Assembly: GCA_038239195.1 (NCBI GenBank)
Contig: JBBSEZ010000120.1
Coordinates: 1-23,245, forward strand
Direction of reading: 5' to 3'
DNA from: JBBSEZ01 sp038239195
Lineage (GTDB): Bacteria; Planctomycetota; Planctomycetia; Gemmatales; Gemmataceae
DNA length: 23,245 nt
The translations under genes and the position numbers were made by a program. The first letter of the stretch is position 1; each line of letters begins with the position of its first letter. Of this stretch, positions 1 to 8,143 are shown piece by piece. The notes beneath the pieces were generated by a model, which was not told the origin of the DNA, ran no database searches, and saw only the letters and a program-made list of their open reading frames with translations.

Positions 1-205
1 CCCAAAAACGACGCGTTATTGGGGGGCCCCCCCCGCCACCACCGGCGGGGGGGCCCGCCCCCGGGGGGCGGGCCAACACCCCGCCCAGGTGCGGGGGGGA
101 GGGGGAACACGGGCGCGGCCCCCCCGCCCCCCCCGAGGCGCAAGGCCCCTCTCCCGCCGGGCCTGCTCTTCGTGCCGAGGAAGGCGACCGAGGAGCGAGC
201 CACCC
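1..205. other. Low-complexity G/C-rich leader, no gene seen
   Basis: This stretch is dominated by long runs of G and C, with self-complementary blocks around 22-70 and 120-135. I see no credible gene in it: the long open frames crossing it are low-complexity Pro/Arg/Gly translations. The only functional element is a Shine-Dalgarno AGGAG at about 191-195, serving the next gene. Such sequence is prone to sequencing and assembly error, so individual bases here deserve less trust than elsewhere. Confidence 0.6.
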
Positions 206-1999
206 ATGATCCCGCCCGAGTTGCAGCGCCTCCTCCAAGCCTGCAAGGACGAGCCCGACGAAGACGCCCCCCGCCTCGTCCTGTCCGACTGGCTCGAAGA
301 ACACGACCAGGCCGACCGCGCCGAGTTCGTCCGCCTTCAGGTCCGTCTGGCCCGGCAGGAGCTGCCGGCCGGGGAAGAGGCCGTCGCGGAGGCCCGCGTT
401 CACGCCCTCTACCTCCGCCACGCCGGCGAATGGCTCGGCGACCTGCGCGCATGGCCCGGCCAGTGTGCCTTTCGCCGCGGGCTGATCGAGGTACAGGCCG
501 GCCTCCCGGCGCTCCGCGACCGCCCCCCGCTGGCGGTCGCCCCGCACGTCGTCCCTTGGCTGGAAACGCTCGTCTTGAGGTACGGTCGGCAGACCAACAT
601 CGGCGAACTGCTCGAGCTCGACGCCCTGGCCCACTTCTCCGGCCTGTACTTGACCGATACCCGCCTCACCTCGCCGTGGCTCGACCGGCTGGCGGGCAGC
701 CCCCGAGTGGCCCACCTCCGGCGGCTGCGCGTGGGGATCAGCGGCTCGCCGAAGGCGGCGGGCGAAGCGCTGGCCCGCTCGCCCCACCTGAGCGGGCTTC
801 GGGCCCTGGACGTGCCCGACGGGATGGGCGACGCTTGCCTGGCGGCCCTCGTGGGGGCGCCTGTGTTCAGGAGCCTGTCCACGCTCGCCCTTCGTTACGT
901 CGCCGTCCGCAAAGGCGCGACCGGCCTGGCGAACGTCGTCCCCGCCCCGCGCCTCTCCCGACTACACTGGCTGTACGTCCGCGCCGGCGCCGCCCTGGGC
1001 CCCCTCCTCCAGTCGCCGGCGCTGGCCGAGGCGGTGGAACTGGTCCTGGACCGCGGCGACCCGGGCACGGCCCAAGCCATCGCTGGGCGAAGCACCTGGC
1101 CGCGGCTGGCGCGGCTGTCCCTGGCGGGCAACGCCCTCGGAGAAGCAGGGGTCGCTGCCCTGGCTGGTGCCACTTGTTTTCGTGCCCTCCGACGTCTGTG
1201 TCTGGGCCGAACCGAGCTCGGCCCAACGTTGCTCGCGCCCATCCTGGCTGCCTCCTGGCTGAGCGGGCTGGAGCGCCTCGAATTGGGGGGCAACGAACTG
1301 GGGGACGCGGGCGCCGAGGCGCTGGCCAATGCCCCCGCCCTCGCCAACCTGCGCCACCTCGACCTGACCGGCAACAACCTCACCCCCAAGGGGGCCTTCG
1401 CCCTGGCGAACAGCCCGTACCTGGCTCGCCTCGAAACGCTCGACCTGAGCACGAGCTCGTTGGGGGACGATGGCATGGCGGCCCTCGCCGACGGCACCGG
1501 GCTTCCGTCGCTGACCGCCCTGGCCCTTCGCTCGACCGGCCCGAAGGCCGAGGGGCTCGCCCGATTGGCCCGCTCTCCGCTCGCGGCCCGGCTGCGGCGC
1601 CTCGACCTGACCAACAACAAACTGGACGGAAATTGTCTGCAATCCCTCGTCTCGTCGCGGCTGGGCGGGCTGAAGGACTTGCGCCTGGCCTGGGCCTCGA
1701 TCGGGGAGGAAGGGGCGCGGGCGCTCGCCAGCGCCCCGTTTCGCGGGCTGGTGCGTCTGGACATGCTCAACTGCAAGCTCGGCGACGCCGGCATGCGCGC
1801 CCTGCTGGGGACGCACGGCTTTCCCGACCTCGCCATCCTCACCCTGTTGCAGGCGGGGATCGGCGCCGAGGGCAGGGCCGCCCTGCTCCGTTGGTCGCGG
1901 CTTCCTCACCTGGCGCACCTGTCCGGTGCCTACTCGTACGGCGACGGACCGGAGCTCCTCAACCCGTCGCGCTCCGCCACCTTTTCCGAGCGCTCGTGA
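206..1999 (+). CDS. TIGR02996-domain leucine-rich repeat protein
   Basis: 597-aa protein with no signal peptide or membrane segment, probably cytoplasmic. Residues 1-50 match the TIGR02996 'repeat-companion' domain of Gemmata-type planctomycetes: an acidic DEDAPRLVLSDWLEEH core followed by DRAEFVRLQ. From about residue 300 to the end there are tandem leucine-rich repeats of the ribonuclease-inhibitor type, with units such as LERLELGGNELGDAGAEAL and LRHLDLTGNNLTPKGAFAL. The repeats suggest a protein-binding surface; the partner is unknown. The ATG at 206 is preferred over upstream in-frame starts because it has AGGAG about 10 nt upstream, begins exactly at the family start (MIPPELQRLL), and the upstream extension is low-complexity. 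It converges on the next gene, with stops 34 bp apart. Family assignment is firm; function is unknown. Confidence 0.88.
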   Translation: MIPPELQRLLQACKDEPDEDAPRLVLSDWLEEHDQADRAEFVRLQVRLARQELPAGEEAVAEARVHALYLRHAGEWLGDLRAWPGQCAFRRGLIEVQAGLPALRDRPPLAVAPHVVPWLETLVLRYGRQTNIGELLELDALAHFSGLYLTDTRLTSPWLDRLAGSPRVAHLRRLRVGISGSPKAAGEALARSPHLSGLRALDVPDGMGDACLAALVGAPVFRSLSTLALRYVAVRKGATGLANVVPAPRLSRLHWLYVRAGAALGPLLQSPALAEAVELVLDRGDPGTAQAIAGRSTWPRLARLSLAGNALGEAGVAALAGATCFRALRRLCLGRTELGPTLLAPILAASWLSGLERLELGGNELGDAGAEALANAPALANLRHLDLTGNNLTPKGAFALANSPYLARLETLDLSTSSLGDDGMAALADGTGLPSLTALALRSTGPKAEGLARLARSPLAARLRRLDLTNNKLDGNCLQSLVSSRLGGLKDLRLAWASIGEEGARALASAPFRGLVRLDMLNCKLGDAGMRALLGTHGFPDLAILTLLQAGIGAEGRAALLRWSRLPHLAHLSGAYSYGDGPELLNPSRSATFSERS

Positions 2000-2033
2000 G
2001 CTCGATGATTCGCCCGTCGCTCGACAGAGTGGC

Positions 2034-3974
2034 CTAGCGCCGCCCATACTCGACGTAGAACCGATTCTGGAACAGCTCGTCCGGGTCGTGGAAGCGCTTC
2101 CGCTCGAAGAACCGTCCCGCCTGCGGGTACGCCCGGCGAAACTGCTCGCGCGTGGCGTGCAGCCGATACGGCAGATAGTGCCGCCCGCCGCAGCGCAACG
2201 CGGCGTCGATCATCTCGCGCGTCATCGCCTTCATGCGCTCCTCCCCCTGCGGCGTGCGCTCCTGGCTGAACAGCAGCACCAGCGCGAACAGGTCGCGATC
2301 GACGTAGCGGAGGAACGTCTCGGTGTCTCGGCGCACGTCGCGCACGGTCAGGTTGAGCAGGTCGCCCCCATGCCGAGGCACGATGGCGCGCAGCTCGGCC
2401 AGGAAGTCCTCGAGCCGGTCGGGCGAGACGAAATACTCGTGAAGGACCTCGGTGCGCTCAGGCCTGCCCTCCTGGTAGAGCGTCGCGTCCTCGTTGAGCA
2501 GTTGGTTGCGCGAGAAGTACGTGTTCGCCATCCTCCCGGCCGCCAGGCGCTCCGCCCGCCAGCGCAGGCGCTTGCCGGCATCGCTGCCGATCTGCACCAA
2601 GACGAGCGTGCGGCGGAGGGTGGCGTAGCCGGGGCTCACCAGCGCCGGGACCTCCTCGGGCGGGCAGGGGTGGCGGCGAAAGACAGTCAGCAACGCCTCG
2701 CGCAGGAACGTCTTCTCGCCCGGCGCCACGTTGATCCGGCCATAGACCATCGTCACGTCTTCATCGCCTTCCACCTTCTCGCGAAACCGCTCGGCGTACT
2801 CGTGGGCGGGGAAGATCAGCGGCGCGTCGGGCCGGTAGCGCTCGTTGGGCACGACGCGCAGCTCGACGTCGAGGACCACGCCGAACAGGCCATACCCGCC
2901 CAGCGCCAGGGAGAACAGTTCGGCGTTCTCCGTCCGGCTACAGCGGACCACGCTGCCGTCGGCCTTCATCAGCCGGAAGGAGCGCACGGTCGAGGCCATG
3001 GGCGGGCGGGCGTGCTGCCAGCCGTGGCAGTTGACGCTGACCGACCCGCCCACGGTGAAGTTGCGCGTGGCCTGCATCACGCTCACCGAGAGGCCGTGAG
3101 CGTCGAGGTAGGGGACCACGTCGGCCCAGCGCGCCCCGGCGCCCACGTGGAGCACCTTCTTCTCGACGGCGAGCTCCATGCGCTTGAAGGGGAGCATGTT
3201 CAGGACGATGCCGCCGGGGTAGATCGTGTGCCCGCCCATGCTGTGGCGGGCGCCGGCGATCGAGACGCGCAGGGCCTGGGCCCTGGCGCGGCGCAGCAAG
3301 GCGCGCATCTGCGCCTCGGCCTCGGCGGGGGCCGCGGGCACGTCCCAGACCTCGGCCACCTCGGTGCGCTCGAGCCGGCTGGCATCGTCGGCCTGATTGG
3401 GCGGCAGGTCGTCGGGGACTGGCCGGTCGCGGAACCGGGCGCGCAGGAGCAGGAAGGTCGGCTGACCACACGCCACGAGAAGGGCCCCCAGCCCGCCGAG
3501 GCCCGCGAGGAGGCACCCGCGACGTTTCGTCAAGCGCGCCAGAGGCAACCTTCCATCGGGTGGGGGAACGGGAGCTGTCCCCGCTGTCACGACCGATTCC
3601 CCAACGTCGTCGCGTCGAGTGAACCAGAACGCCCAGGCGAGCAACGCGCCCTGGAGCGGCAAGCGGAGCCAGAGGGCGACGGGACTGATGGTCGGGTAGA
3701 GCTCTGGGTTGAGGGCCATCTGGACGTTGGCGGGGAACACCCCGATCAACAGGGCGATCAGGCCCCAGGCAGCGAGGGTGGTGTACCTCGGCACTAAAAG
3801 GAGGGCCCCGAGGGCCATCTCGAAGAAACCGCTCACGTAAACGAGCTCGAGGTGCCACGGCAGGTAAGGCGGCACGATCTTCACGTACGGGTCGGGCTGG
3901 ACAAAATGGTTGCCGCCCGCCAGGACGAAGAGAACGCCCAGCAGCCAGCGCATCGCGAGTTTGAGCTTGTTCAT
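2034..3974 (-). CDS. DoxX-like membrane domain fused to FAD-linked oxidase (ALO/PCMH type)
   Basis: 646-aa protein. Residues 1-120 look like a DoxX-family four-helix membrane domain (hydrophobic segments about 7-22, 44-62, 66-82, 98-117). A second N-terminus-like element follows at about 149-170: KRRGC, a hydrophobic run, then LVACG, which fits a lipobox at C169. Residues 205-375 are an FAD-PCMH domain (ARHSMGGHT near 242-250, TVGGSVSVNCHG near 307-318, GGYGLFGVVLDVELRVVPN near 359-377). The C-terminal half resembles the sugar-lactone oxidase (D-arabinono-lactone oxidase) group. A role as a membrane-attached flavin oxidoreductase is inference and the substrate is unknown. The internal signal-like segment suggests two ancestral genes joined in frame. 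A GTG near codon 129 could still start a separate oxidase. Start ATG at 3974; its Shine-Dalgarno is weak. Confidence 0.82.
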   Translation of the reverse strand: MNKLKLAMRWLLGVLFVLAGGNHFVQPDPYVKIVPPYLPWHLELVYVSGFFEMALGALLLVPRYTTLAAWGLIALLIGVFPANVQMALNPELYPTISPVALWLRLPLQGALLAWAFWFTRRDDVGESVVTAGTAPVPPPDGRLPLARLTKRRGCLLAGLGGLGALLVACGQPTFLLLRARFRDRPVPDDLPPNQADDASRLERTEVAEVWDVPAAPAEAEAQMRALLRRARAQALRVSIAGARHSMGGHTIYPGGIVLNMLPFKRMELAVEKKVLHVGAGARWADVVPYLDAHGLSVSVMQATRNFTVGGSVSVNCHGWQHARPPMASTVRSFRLMKADGSVVRCSRTENAELFSLALGGYGLFGVVLDVELRVVPNERYRPDAPLIFPAHEYAERFREKVEGDEDVTMVYGRINVAPGEKTFLREALLTVFRRHPCPPEEVPALVSPGYATLRRTLVLVQIGSDAGKRLRWRAERLAAGRMANTYFSRNQLLNEDATLYQEGRPERTEVLHEYFVSPDRLEDFLAELRAIVPRHGGDLLNLTVRDVRRDTETFLRYVDRDLFALVLLFSQERTPQGEERMKAMTREMIDAALRCGGRHYLPYRLHATREQFRRAYPQAGRFFERKRFHDPDELFQNRFYVEYGRR

Positions 3975-4157
3975 TCGCCTTGTTCCACCACGACCGCTAC
4001 CAGCACGAGCGCCCGCCAGGGCTCATTCTCGCCCTCGCCCTCGCCGAGCTCAAGAGCGCGACCTGCCGTCCTGCCAGCCACCACGCCCTTGCCTCCCTCC
4101 GCCCCTTCCCGATAACTTCGAGAGGGAGGGCTCGTTCCCGCCCGCAAGGAGCGTATC

Positions 4158-5309
4158 ATGCCGCGCCGGTTTCTCCTCTCGCTGGCCTTGCTGTCCCTCG
4201 CCGGCCTGAGCTGGGCCGCCGACAAGCCCCCCAGCAAGTCCGAGATTGGCAAACTCGTCAAGCAGCTCGGCAGCTCCGAGTTCGACGAGCGCGAGGCCGC
4301 CGAGGCCGCGCTGGCGAAGATCGGCGAGCCCGCCCTGGCGCCGCTCGAAAAAGAGCTGGAGACGACCCGGGACTTCGAGGTGCGCCGTCGCGCCGGGCGC
4401 CTCGTCGCGCGCATCGGCCGGAGCGTCTACGGCGTGGCGAAGGTCCTGCGGGGGCACGTCGGCGCGGTCAACTGCGTCGCGTTCTCGCCGCTGGGCAAGC
4501 TGGCCCTTTCCGGCGACAGCCGCGCGCTGCGCCTCTGGGACCTGACGACGGGGAAAGAAGTCTACAACCGCGACGAGCACTCCGACCGCGTCGTGGCAGT
4601 CGCGTTCTCGCCCGACGGCAAGCAGGCCGTCTCGGGCGGGGAGGACCGCAAGGCGCGCCTCTGGGGCGTGGCGTCGGGGAAGGAGCTCCAGGTCTTCAAG
4701 GGCCACAACGACACGGTCTGCGGCCTCGCCTTCAGCGCCGACGGCAAGCGCCTGCTGACCGCCAGCTACGACGGCACGGTCCGGCTGTGGGACGTTGCCA
4801 CGGGGAAGGAGCGGAAGTGTTTCCGAGGCCACCGGGGCCACGTCTTCAGCGTCGCCCTGTCGCGCGACGGCAAGTACGCGCTCTCCGCGGGGCGCGACTC
4901 CTCGCCCAAGTTGTGGGACGTGGAGAGCGGCAAGCAGCTGCGCGTCTTCGAGGGGCACGCCTCCTACGTGATGGCGGTCGCGTTCCTCCCCGACGGCAAG
5001 CACGCGATCTCGGCGAGCCACGACAACACGCTGCGCCTGTGGGAGGTGCCCAGCGGCAAGGCGCTGCGCAGCTTCACCGGACACACCAAGGAGGTGAACT
5101 GCGTCGCCGTCTCGCCCGACGGCCGCCGCGCGCTCTCGGGGGGCGCCGACAACGTCCTTCGCCTGTGGGACCTCGCCAGCGGCAAGGAGCTCGGCCAGCT
5201 CGCCGGCCACACCAACTGGATCTGGGGCGTCGCGTACTCCCCCACTGGTCGGCAGGCGCTGACGGCCAGCCAGGACAGCACGGTCCGGCTGTGGAACGTG
5301 CGGAAATGA
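4158..5309 (+). CDS. Secreted HEAT-like plus seven-bladed WD40 repeat protein
   Basis: 383-aa protein. Residues 1-20 are a Sec signal peptide with probable cleavage after SWA. Residues 25-90 form a short HEAT-like helical segment (FDEREAAEAALAKIGEPAL, then EVRRRAGRLVARI), a common planctomycete preface. Residues 96-383 contain seven WD40 units, each with a GH (or EH) dipeptide, an AFSPDGK-like strand and a terminal [LV]W[DENG]V, enough for one closed beta-propeller. It is expected to be a scaffold outside the cytoplasm. The start ATG has AAGGAG about 7 nt upstream. No partner gene is indicated by context; the next gene lies 116 bp downstream on the same strand. Confidence 0.9.
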   Translation: MPRRFLLSLALLSLAGLSWAADKPPSKSEIGKLVKQLGSSEFDEREAAEAALAKIGEPALAPLEKELETTRDFEVRRRAGRLVARIGRSVYGVAKVLRGHVGAVNCVAFSPLGKLALSGDSRALRLWDLTTGKEVYNRDEHSDRVVAVAFSPDGKQAVSGGEDRKARLWGVASGKELQVFKGHNDTVCGLAFSADGKRLLTASYDGTVRLWDVATGKERKCFRGHRGHVFSVALSRDGKYALSAGRDSSPKLWDVESGKQLRVFEGHASYVMAVAFLPDGKHAISASHDNTLRLWEVPSGKALRSFTGHTKEVNCVAVSPDGRRALSGGADNVLRLWDLASGKELGQLAGHTNWIWGVAYSPTGRQALTASQDSTVRLWNVRK

Positions 5310-5425
5310 GTGCGCGGGCTCGGTGGAGGATCGCGAAAGCGATCGCATCCCAAGTTGGGGGGCCCTCGCCGCGGGTACACTGGTGAGGGAGGAACTACCC
5401 AGGGCTTGCGAAAAGGGAGGGGCCA
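5310..5425 (+). promoter_or_regulatory. Intergenic: small GAAA-loop hairpin and possible promoter
   Basis: Between the WD40 gene and the sigma-factor gene there is a perfect 6-bp stem with a GAAA tetraloop (GATCGC-GAAA-GCGATC, 5329-5344), with no U-run after it. Further down is a weak promoter-like pair, TTGGGG at 5355-5360 and TACACT at 5376-5381 (15-nt spacing), then two GGAGG-like purine stretches. The hairpin is plain in the sequence; the promoter is a weak inference. Confidence 0.3.
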
Positions 5426-6166
5426 ATGGGCGCTCCGCAACCGAACGACCACTTCGACCACCATTCAACCTCGTGGACGCTTCTGGTCGGCGCCCACGAC
5501 CCGGGCGCGACGCCCGCGACGCGCGAGCGCGCCCGACGACAATTGATCGAGCGCTACCAGGGCCTGGCCCGCCTTTACCTGGCCGGGGCGCTCCGCCACG
5601 AGCGCGAGGCGGAGGAGGCCGTCGCCGAGTGCCTCCAGGAGCTCGGTGTCCGCGTGATGACCGGGGCCTTCAAGAACGTCGATCCCGAGCGCGGCCGCTT
5701 CCGCCACTACTTGCGGGCCTGCCTGTCCAACCTTGTGAACGATTATCAGCGGCGCCAGGGCCGTCGCGTGGACGCCCTTGGCGATTTCGACCCGGCAGCG
5801 CCGGGCTCGGCGGCGGACGAGAAGGAGTTCGTGGCGTTGTGGCGACAGGAACTGGTCGAGCGCGCCTTGCGGGCCTTGGCGAATCACGAGAAACGCACCG
5901 GCCAGCAGTTCTACAGCGTCCTCAAGTTGAAGATGGACCACCCGGAACTGCGCTCGGCCCAGATGGCCGAGCGCCTGACGGCCAGCGCGGGCAAGCCCCT
6001 GACGGAGGTTGGCGTTCGCAAGCGCCTTTCCCTGGCCCGCGCCAAGTTGGTCGAGTTGCTGCGCGCGGAGGTGAAGCAGTCGTTGCGCGACCCCACCGAA
6101 GAGCAGGTGGAGGAGGAACTGGCCGACCTGGGCCTGCTGGAGTATTGCCGGCCCGCAGGCGCCTGA
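5426..6166 (+). CDS. ECF-like RNA polymerase sigma factor (divergent, planctomycete type)
   Basis: 246-aa cytoplasmic protein with the two-domain layout of ECF sigma factors. Region 2 lies at about 35-112 (RQLIERYQGLARLYLAGALR, AEEAVAECLQELGVRV, then GRFRHYLRACLSNLVNDYQRR). Region 4 lies at about 165-218 and carries the helix-turn-helix (SAQMAERL, then TEVGVRKRLSLARAKLVELL). It is longer than typical ECF factors (about 180-200 aa) through an acidic tail, DPTEEQVEEELADL, conserved in some planctomycete ECF groups. No anti-sigma factor is adjacent, so the signal it responds to is unknown. The start ATG has GGGAGG 5-10 nt upstream and a starting segment typical for the family. Confidence 0.85.
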   Translation: MGAPQPNDHFDHHSTSWTLLVGAHDPGATPATRERARRQLIERYQGLARLYLAGALRHEREAEEAVAECLQELGVRVMTGAFKNVDPERGRFRHYLRACLSNLVNDYQRRQGRRVDALGDFDPAAPGSAADEKEFVALWRQELVERALRALANHEKRTGQQFYSVLKLKMDHPELRSAQMAERLTASAGKPLTEVGVRKRLSLARAKLVELLRAEVKQSLRDPTEEQVEEELADLGLLEYCRPAGA

Positions 6167-6290
6167 AGGGGCCCGCCGCTTGCGGCTTGGCGTTCTGGCC
6201 CCTCATCGCCCAAAGAAAACCTGGCGCGAGCGCAGGCGTCTGGTATGCTGCCCGCGTGTCGTGTCCCTTTCCTCTTCCCGAGAGGCACCC
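6167..6290 (+). promoter_or_regulatory. Palindrome and possible promoter before DUF1080 gene
   Basis: Just after the sigma-factor stop is an inverted repeat with AGGGGCC / GGCCCCT arms enclosing a GCCGCTTGCGGC core (about 6167-6204). The core is the same motif found in the palindromes near 14465 and 15131. There is no T-run, so it is at best a factor-independent-like hairpin. Downstream TGGCGC (6222-6227) and TATGCT (6244-6249) are 16 nt apart and could be the promoter of the next gene; this is a weak call. Confidence 0.3.
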
Positions 6291-7043
6291 ATGCGATTGC
6301 TCCCGATCGTGGCGTTGTTGAGCGCGTTGCCCTTGCTGACCTTGCCCGGCGTGGGCGGCTCCAGGGACAAGGCCGAGGACAAAGACAAGGGCTTCGTGTC
6401 GATTTTCGATGGCAAAACGCTCGAGGGCTGGTACGTCAGCGCCAAGAGCGGGCACAGCGCGGCCAGCAAGCACAAGTCGGGTGGCCGCTGGCTGGTCGAG
6501 AAGGGCGCCATCCTCGGCAGCCAGGACGTCAAGGGCAACGGCGGGATCGTGCTCACCGAGAAGAAGTACAAGAACTTCGAGGTGTCGCTGGAGATGAAGA
6601 ACGATTTCGGGCCCGACAGCGGGCTGTTCTTGCGCAGCAACGACCGCGGCCAGGCGCACCAGGCGATGATCGACTACTACCCCAACGGCAACCTGATGGG
6701 GCTTTACGGCGAGGGGCTGAGCCCCGGCTACACCGTGCGCAACTTCACGTTCCTGAAGAAGCCGTCCGAGATCCGGGAAGACAAGACAGACTTCAAGTTG
6801 CCGGTATCGCCGAAGGACTGGCCGGCGTTCTGGAAGCACGGCGAATGGAACGAATTGCGGGCCCGCATCGTCGGCAACCCGGCAAAGATCGAGACGTGGA
6901 TCAAGGGCACGAAGTTCATGGAACACCAGGACAAGGTCAAGCGCATGGACGACGGCTCGATCGCGCTTCAGGTGCATGGGGGCGGGGACTTCACGAAGCA
7001 GTACGTGCGGTATCGGAACGTGCGGGTGAAGGTGCTGAAGTGA
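6291..7043 (+). CDS. Secreted DUF1080 (3-keto-disaccharide hydrolase-like) protein
   Basis: 250-aa protein with an N-terminal signal peptide (about residues 1-23, no lipobox cysteine) and one DUF1080 domain. Landmarks are FVSIFDGKTLEGWY near 36-49, WLVEKGAILGS, FEVSLEMKNDFGPDSGLFLR and the terminal YVRYRNVRVKVLK beta-strand. DUF1080 is a concanavalin-like jelly-roll fold; some members hydrolyse 3-keto-glycosides and others bind carbohydrate. Planctomycetes carry many copies. Export to the periplasm and a sugar-related role are likely, and the exact substrate cannot be read here. The ATG at 6291 is chosen over an upstream in-frame ATG because it begins the signal peptide and follows a GAGAGG purine stretch. 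Confidence 0.9.
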   Translation: MRLLPIVALLSALPLLTLPGVGGSRDKAEDKDKGFVSIFDGKTLEGWYVSAKSGHSAASKHKSGGRWLVEKGAILGSQDVKGNGGIVLTEKKYKNFEVSLEMKNDFGPDSGLFLRSNDRGQAHQAMIDYYPNGNLMGLYGEGLSPGYTVRNFTFLKKPSEIREDKTDFKLPVSPKDWPAFWKHGEWNELRARIVGNPAKIETWIKGTKFMEHQDKVKRMDDGSIALQVHGGGDFTKQYVRYRNVRVKVLK

Positions 7044-7225
7044 GAGGCGAGGGCTGGCCGAGGGCGCGAGGGCCCTCGGCGAATACCTGGCTGCGGTCGC
7101 CGAATTGACCCGGGGCGGGGCCCTCCGTGAGGTGGAAGTCGAGGCATGGCTATGCCCAGGCTGCCTGGAGTGAAGTCTTGCGCGGGTTCCGCCGAACCGG
7201 CGCTGGGGGTGGGGGAGAAGCGGCC
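7044..7225 (+). terminator. Hairpin between converging genes
   Basis: The region between two converging genes contains a perfect 9-bp stem (GCCGAGGGC at 7057-7065, GCCCTCGGC at 7072-7080, 6-nt loop). There is no T-run after it, so a classical intrinsic terminator is not proven, but the position 14 bp after the DUF1080 stop fits an RNA 3' end. Nothing else in the gap looks coding. Confidence 0.4.
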
Positions 7226-7654
7226 TCATTCCCCTTCGGTGCGCAGCGACGCGCAAATCGCCCGCAGCAGCGGGCCGTTCTCCTCTTCTTCGAGGTCGTT
7301 CACCTGGCACAGCACCGTGATGGTGCCGGCCGCGCCGTACACGACGCGCGTGCGACAGGTGTTGCTCAGGTCGAGGCTGTAGAAGTGCATGTCGTGCCCG
7401 ATCGCCATCTCGCCGGCCACCATGTCCACGCACGGCTCGGCTTCGAGGTCGGGGTAGTCGGAGCGCAGCGCCGCCAGCGCGGTCGCGGCGACCTCTTCCG
7501 CGAGCGGCATGCTGCGGTCGAGGCGCACCAGGGCGAAGGCGGTGCCCGGGCTGCTCAGCGTGACCGCCCAGCCGTCCTCGTGCTCCTCGCGTTCCAGCCG
7601 CCAGTTGCCGGGGTAGTCGAACGACACCCCGTTTTCCTCGAAATGCCCGGTCAT
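7226..7654 (-). CDS. Unknown 142-aa protein at end of suf operon
   Basis: 142-aa, acidic, no signal peptide. It starts FEENGVSFDYPGNWRLEREE and has a strand-rich middle (GWAVTLSSPGTAFALVRLDRS) and a final helix (GPLLRAICASLR). This pattern, a 'y P..W' start followed by strands and an ending ...ILxSxR helix, resembles the small DcrB/PsbP-like fold proteins (DUF1795 group), but the match is by eye and uncertain. It lies 36 bp after the DUF59 gene on the same strand and is probably the last gene of the suf operon. Its role in Fe-S assembly is guessed from location only. Confidence 0.72.
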   Translation of the reverse strand: MTGHFEENGVSFDYPGNWRLEREEHEDGWAVTLSSPGTAFALVRLDRSMPLAEEVAATALAALRSDYPDLEAEPCVDMVAGEMAIGHDMHFYSLDLSNTCRTRVVYGAAGTITVLCQVNDLEEEENGPLLRAICASLRTEGE

Positions 7655-7690
7655 GGCCCCACGCCCTCTTCCCTCGCCCTGCCTCCCGAA

Positions 7691-8074
7691 TCAAAACAGC
7701 CCCAACTGGAGTTGCGCCTCCTCCGACAATCGGCCCCGGTCCCACGGCGGCTCCCACACCAACTCGACCTTGGCGCTCGTCACGCCCGGCACCGCCGCCA
7801 CGCGCCGCTCCACGTCGCGCGGCAACGCGCCCGCCACCGGGCACGCCGGGGAGGTCAGCGTCATCTTGATGTGGACGGCGCTCTTGTCGATCTTCAAATC
7901 GTAGATCAGCCCCAGGTCGTAGACGTTGACGGGCAGCTCCGGGTCGAAGCAACCGCGGATCGCCGCGACTACCTTCTCCTCGAGGGTGGCGCCTTCGGGC
8001 ACGTCGGTGGGTGGCGGTGCGGGCGCGTCGGGCTTTTCGCCCACGACGGACAGGTTGAATCGGTTGCTTTCCAC
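7691..8074 (-). CDS. sufT: SufT / DUF59 (MIP18-family) Fe-S maturation protein
   Basis: 127-aa protein. After a Pro-rich start (about residues 1-30), residues 31-127 form a DUF59 domain with its hallmark DPELPVNVYDLGLIYDL near 44-60 and TSPACPVAG near 75-82, where C78 is the conserved cysteine. Proteins of this family help deliver Fe-S clusters to target proteins and are often encoded with sufBCDS. The start is a GTG at 8074 with a strong GGAGG about 8 nt upstream; no in-frame ATG fits before the domain. It follows sufSE by 65 bp containing an imperfect palindrome. Family assignment is firm; the gene name is by context. Confidence 0.88.
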   Translation of the reverse strand: MESNRFNLSVVGEKPDAPAPPPTDVPEGATLEEKVVAAIRGCFDPELPVNVYDLGLIYDLKIDKSAVHIKMTLTSPACPVAGALPRDVERRVAAVPGVTSAKVELVWEPPWDRGRLSEEAQLQLGLF

Positions 8075-8094
8075 GAACGATCCCTCCGTCGAAT

Positions 8095-8143
8095 GTAGTC
8101 CGCGACTCCGTCGCGGTCCCCCCGCCGCGGAGCGGCGGACTAC
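8095..8143. repeat. Imperfect 22-nt palindrome between sufSE and sufT
   Basis: Arms GTAGTCCGC (8095-8103) and GCGGACTAC (8135-8143) are perfectly complementary. Extending inwards, 18 of 22 positions pair, leaving a 5-nt C-rich loop. The right arm includes the sufSE stop codon (TAG on the minus strand). Such 'AGTCCGC' GC-rich palindromes are typical dispersed elements of these genomes. In the operon RNA it would fold between two genes and could adjust downstream expression or RNA stability; that is inference. Confidence 0.6.

Noticed and set aside
1926..3797. Long + strand open frame (623 codons) opposite the DoxX-oxidase gene
   Set aside because: It is the reverse of a gene with clear FAD-PCMH and DoxX motifs; its translation is Val/Gln/His/Arg-rich with no domain, as expected for the shadow of a GC-rich gene.
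4050..5468. 472-codon minus-strand frame opposite the WD40 gene
   Set aside because: The + strand holds seven clear WD40 repeats and a signal peptide; the antisense reading shows only low-complexity repeats mirroring them.
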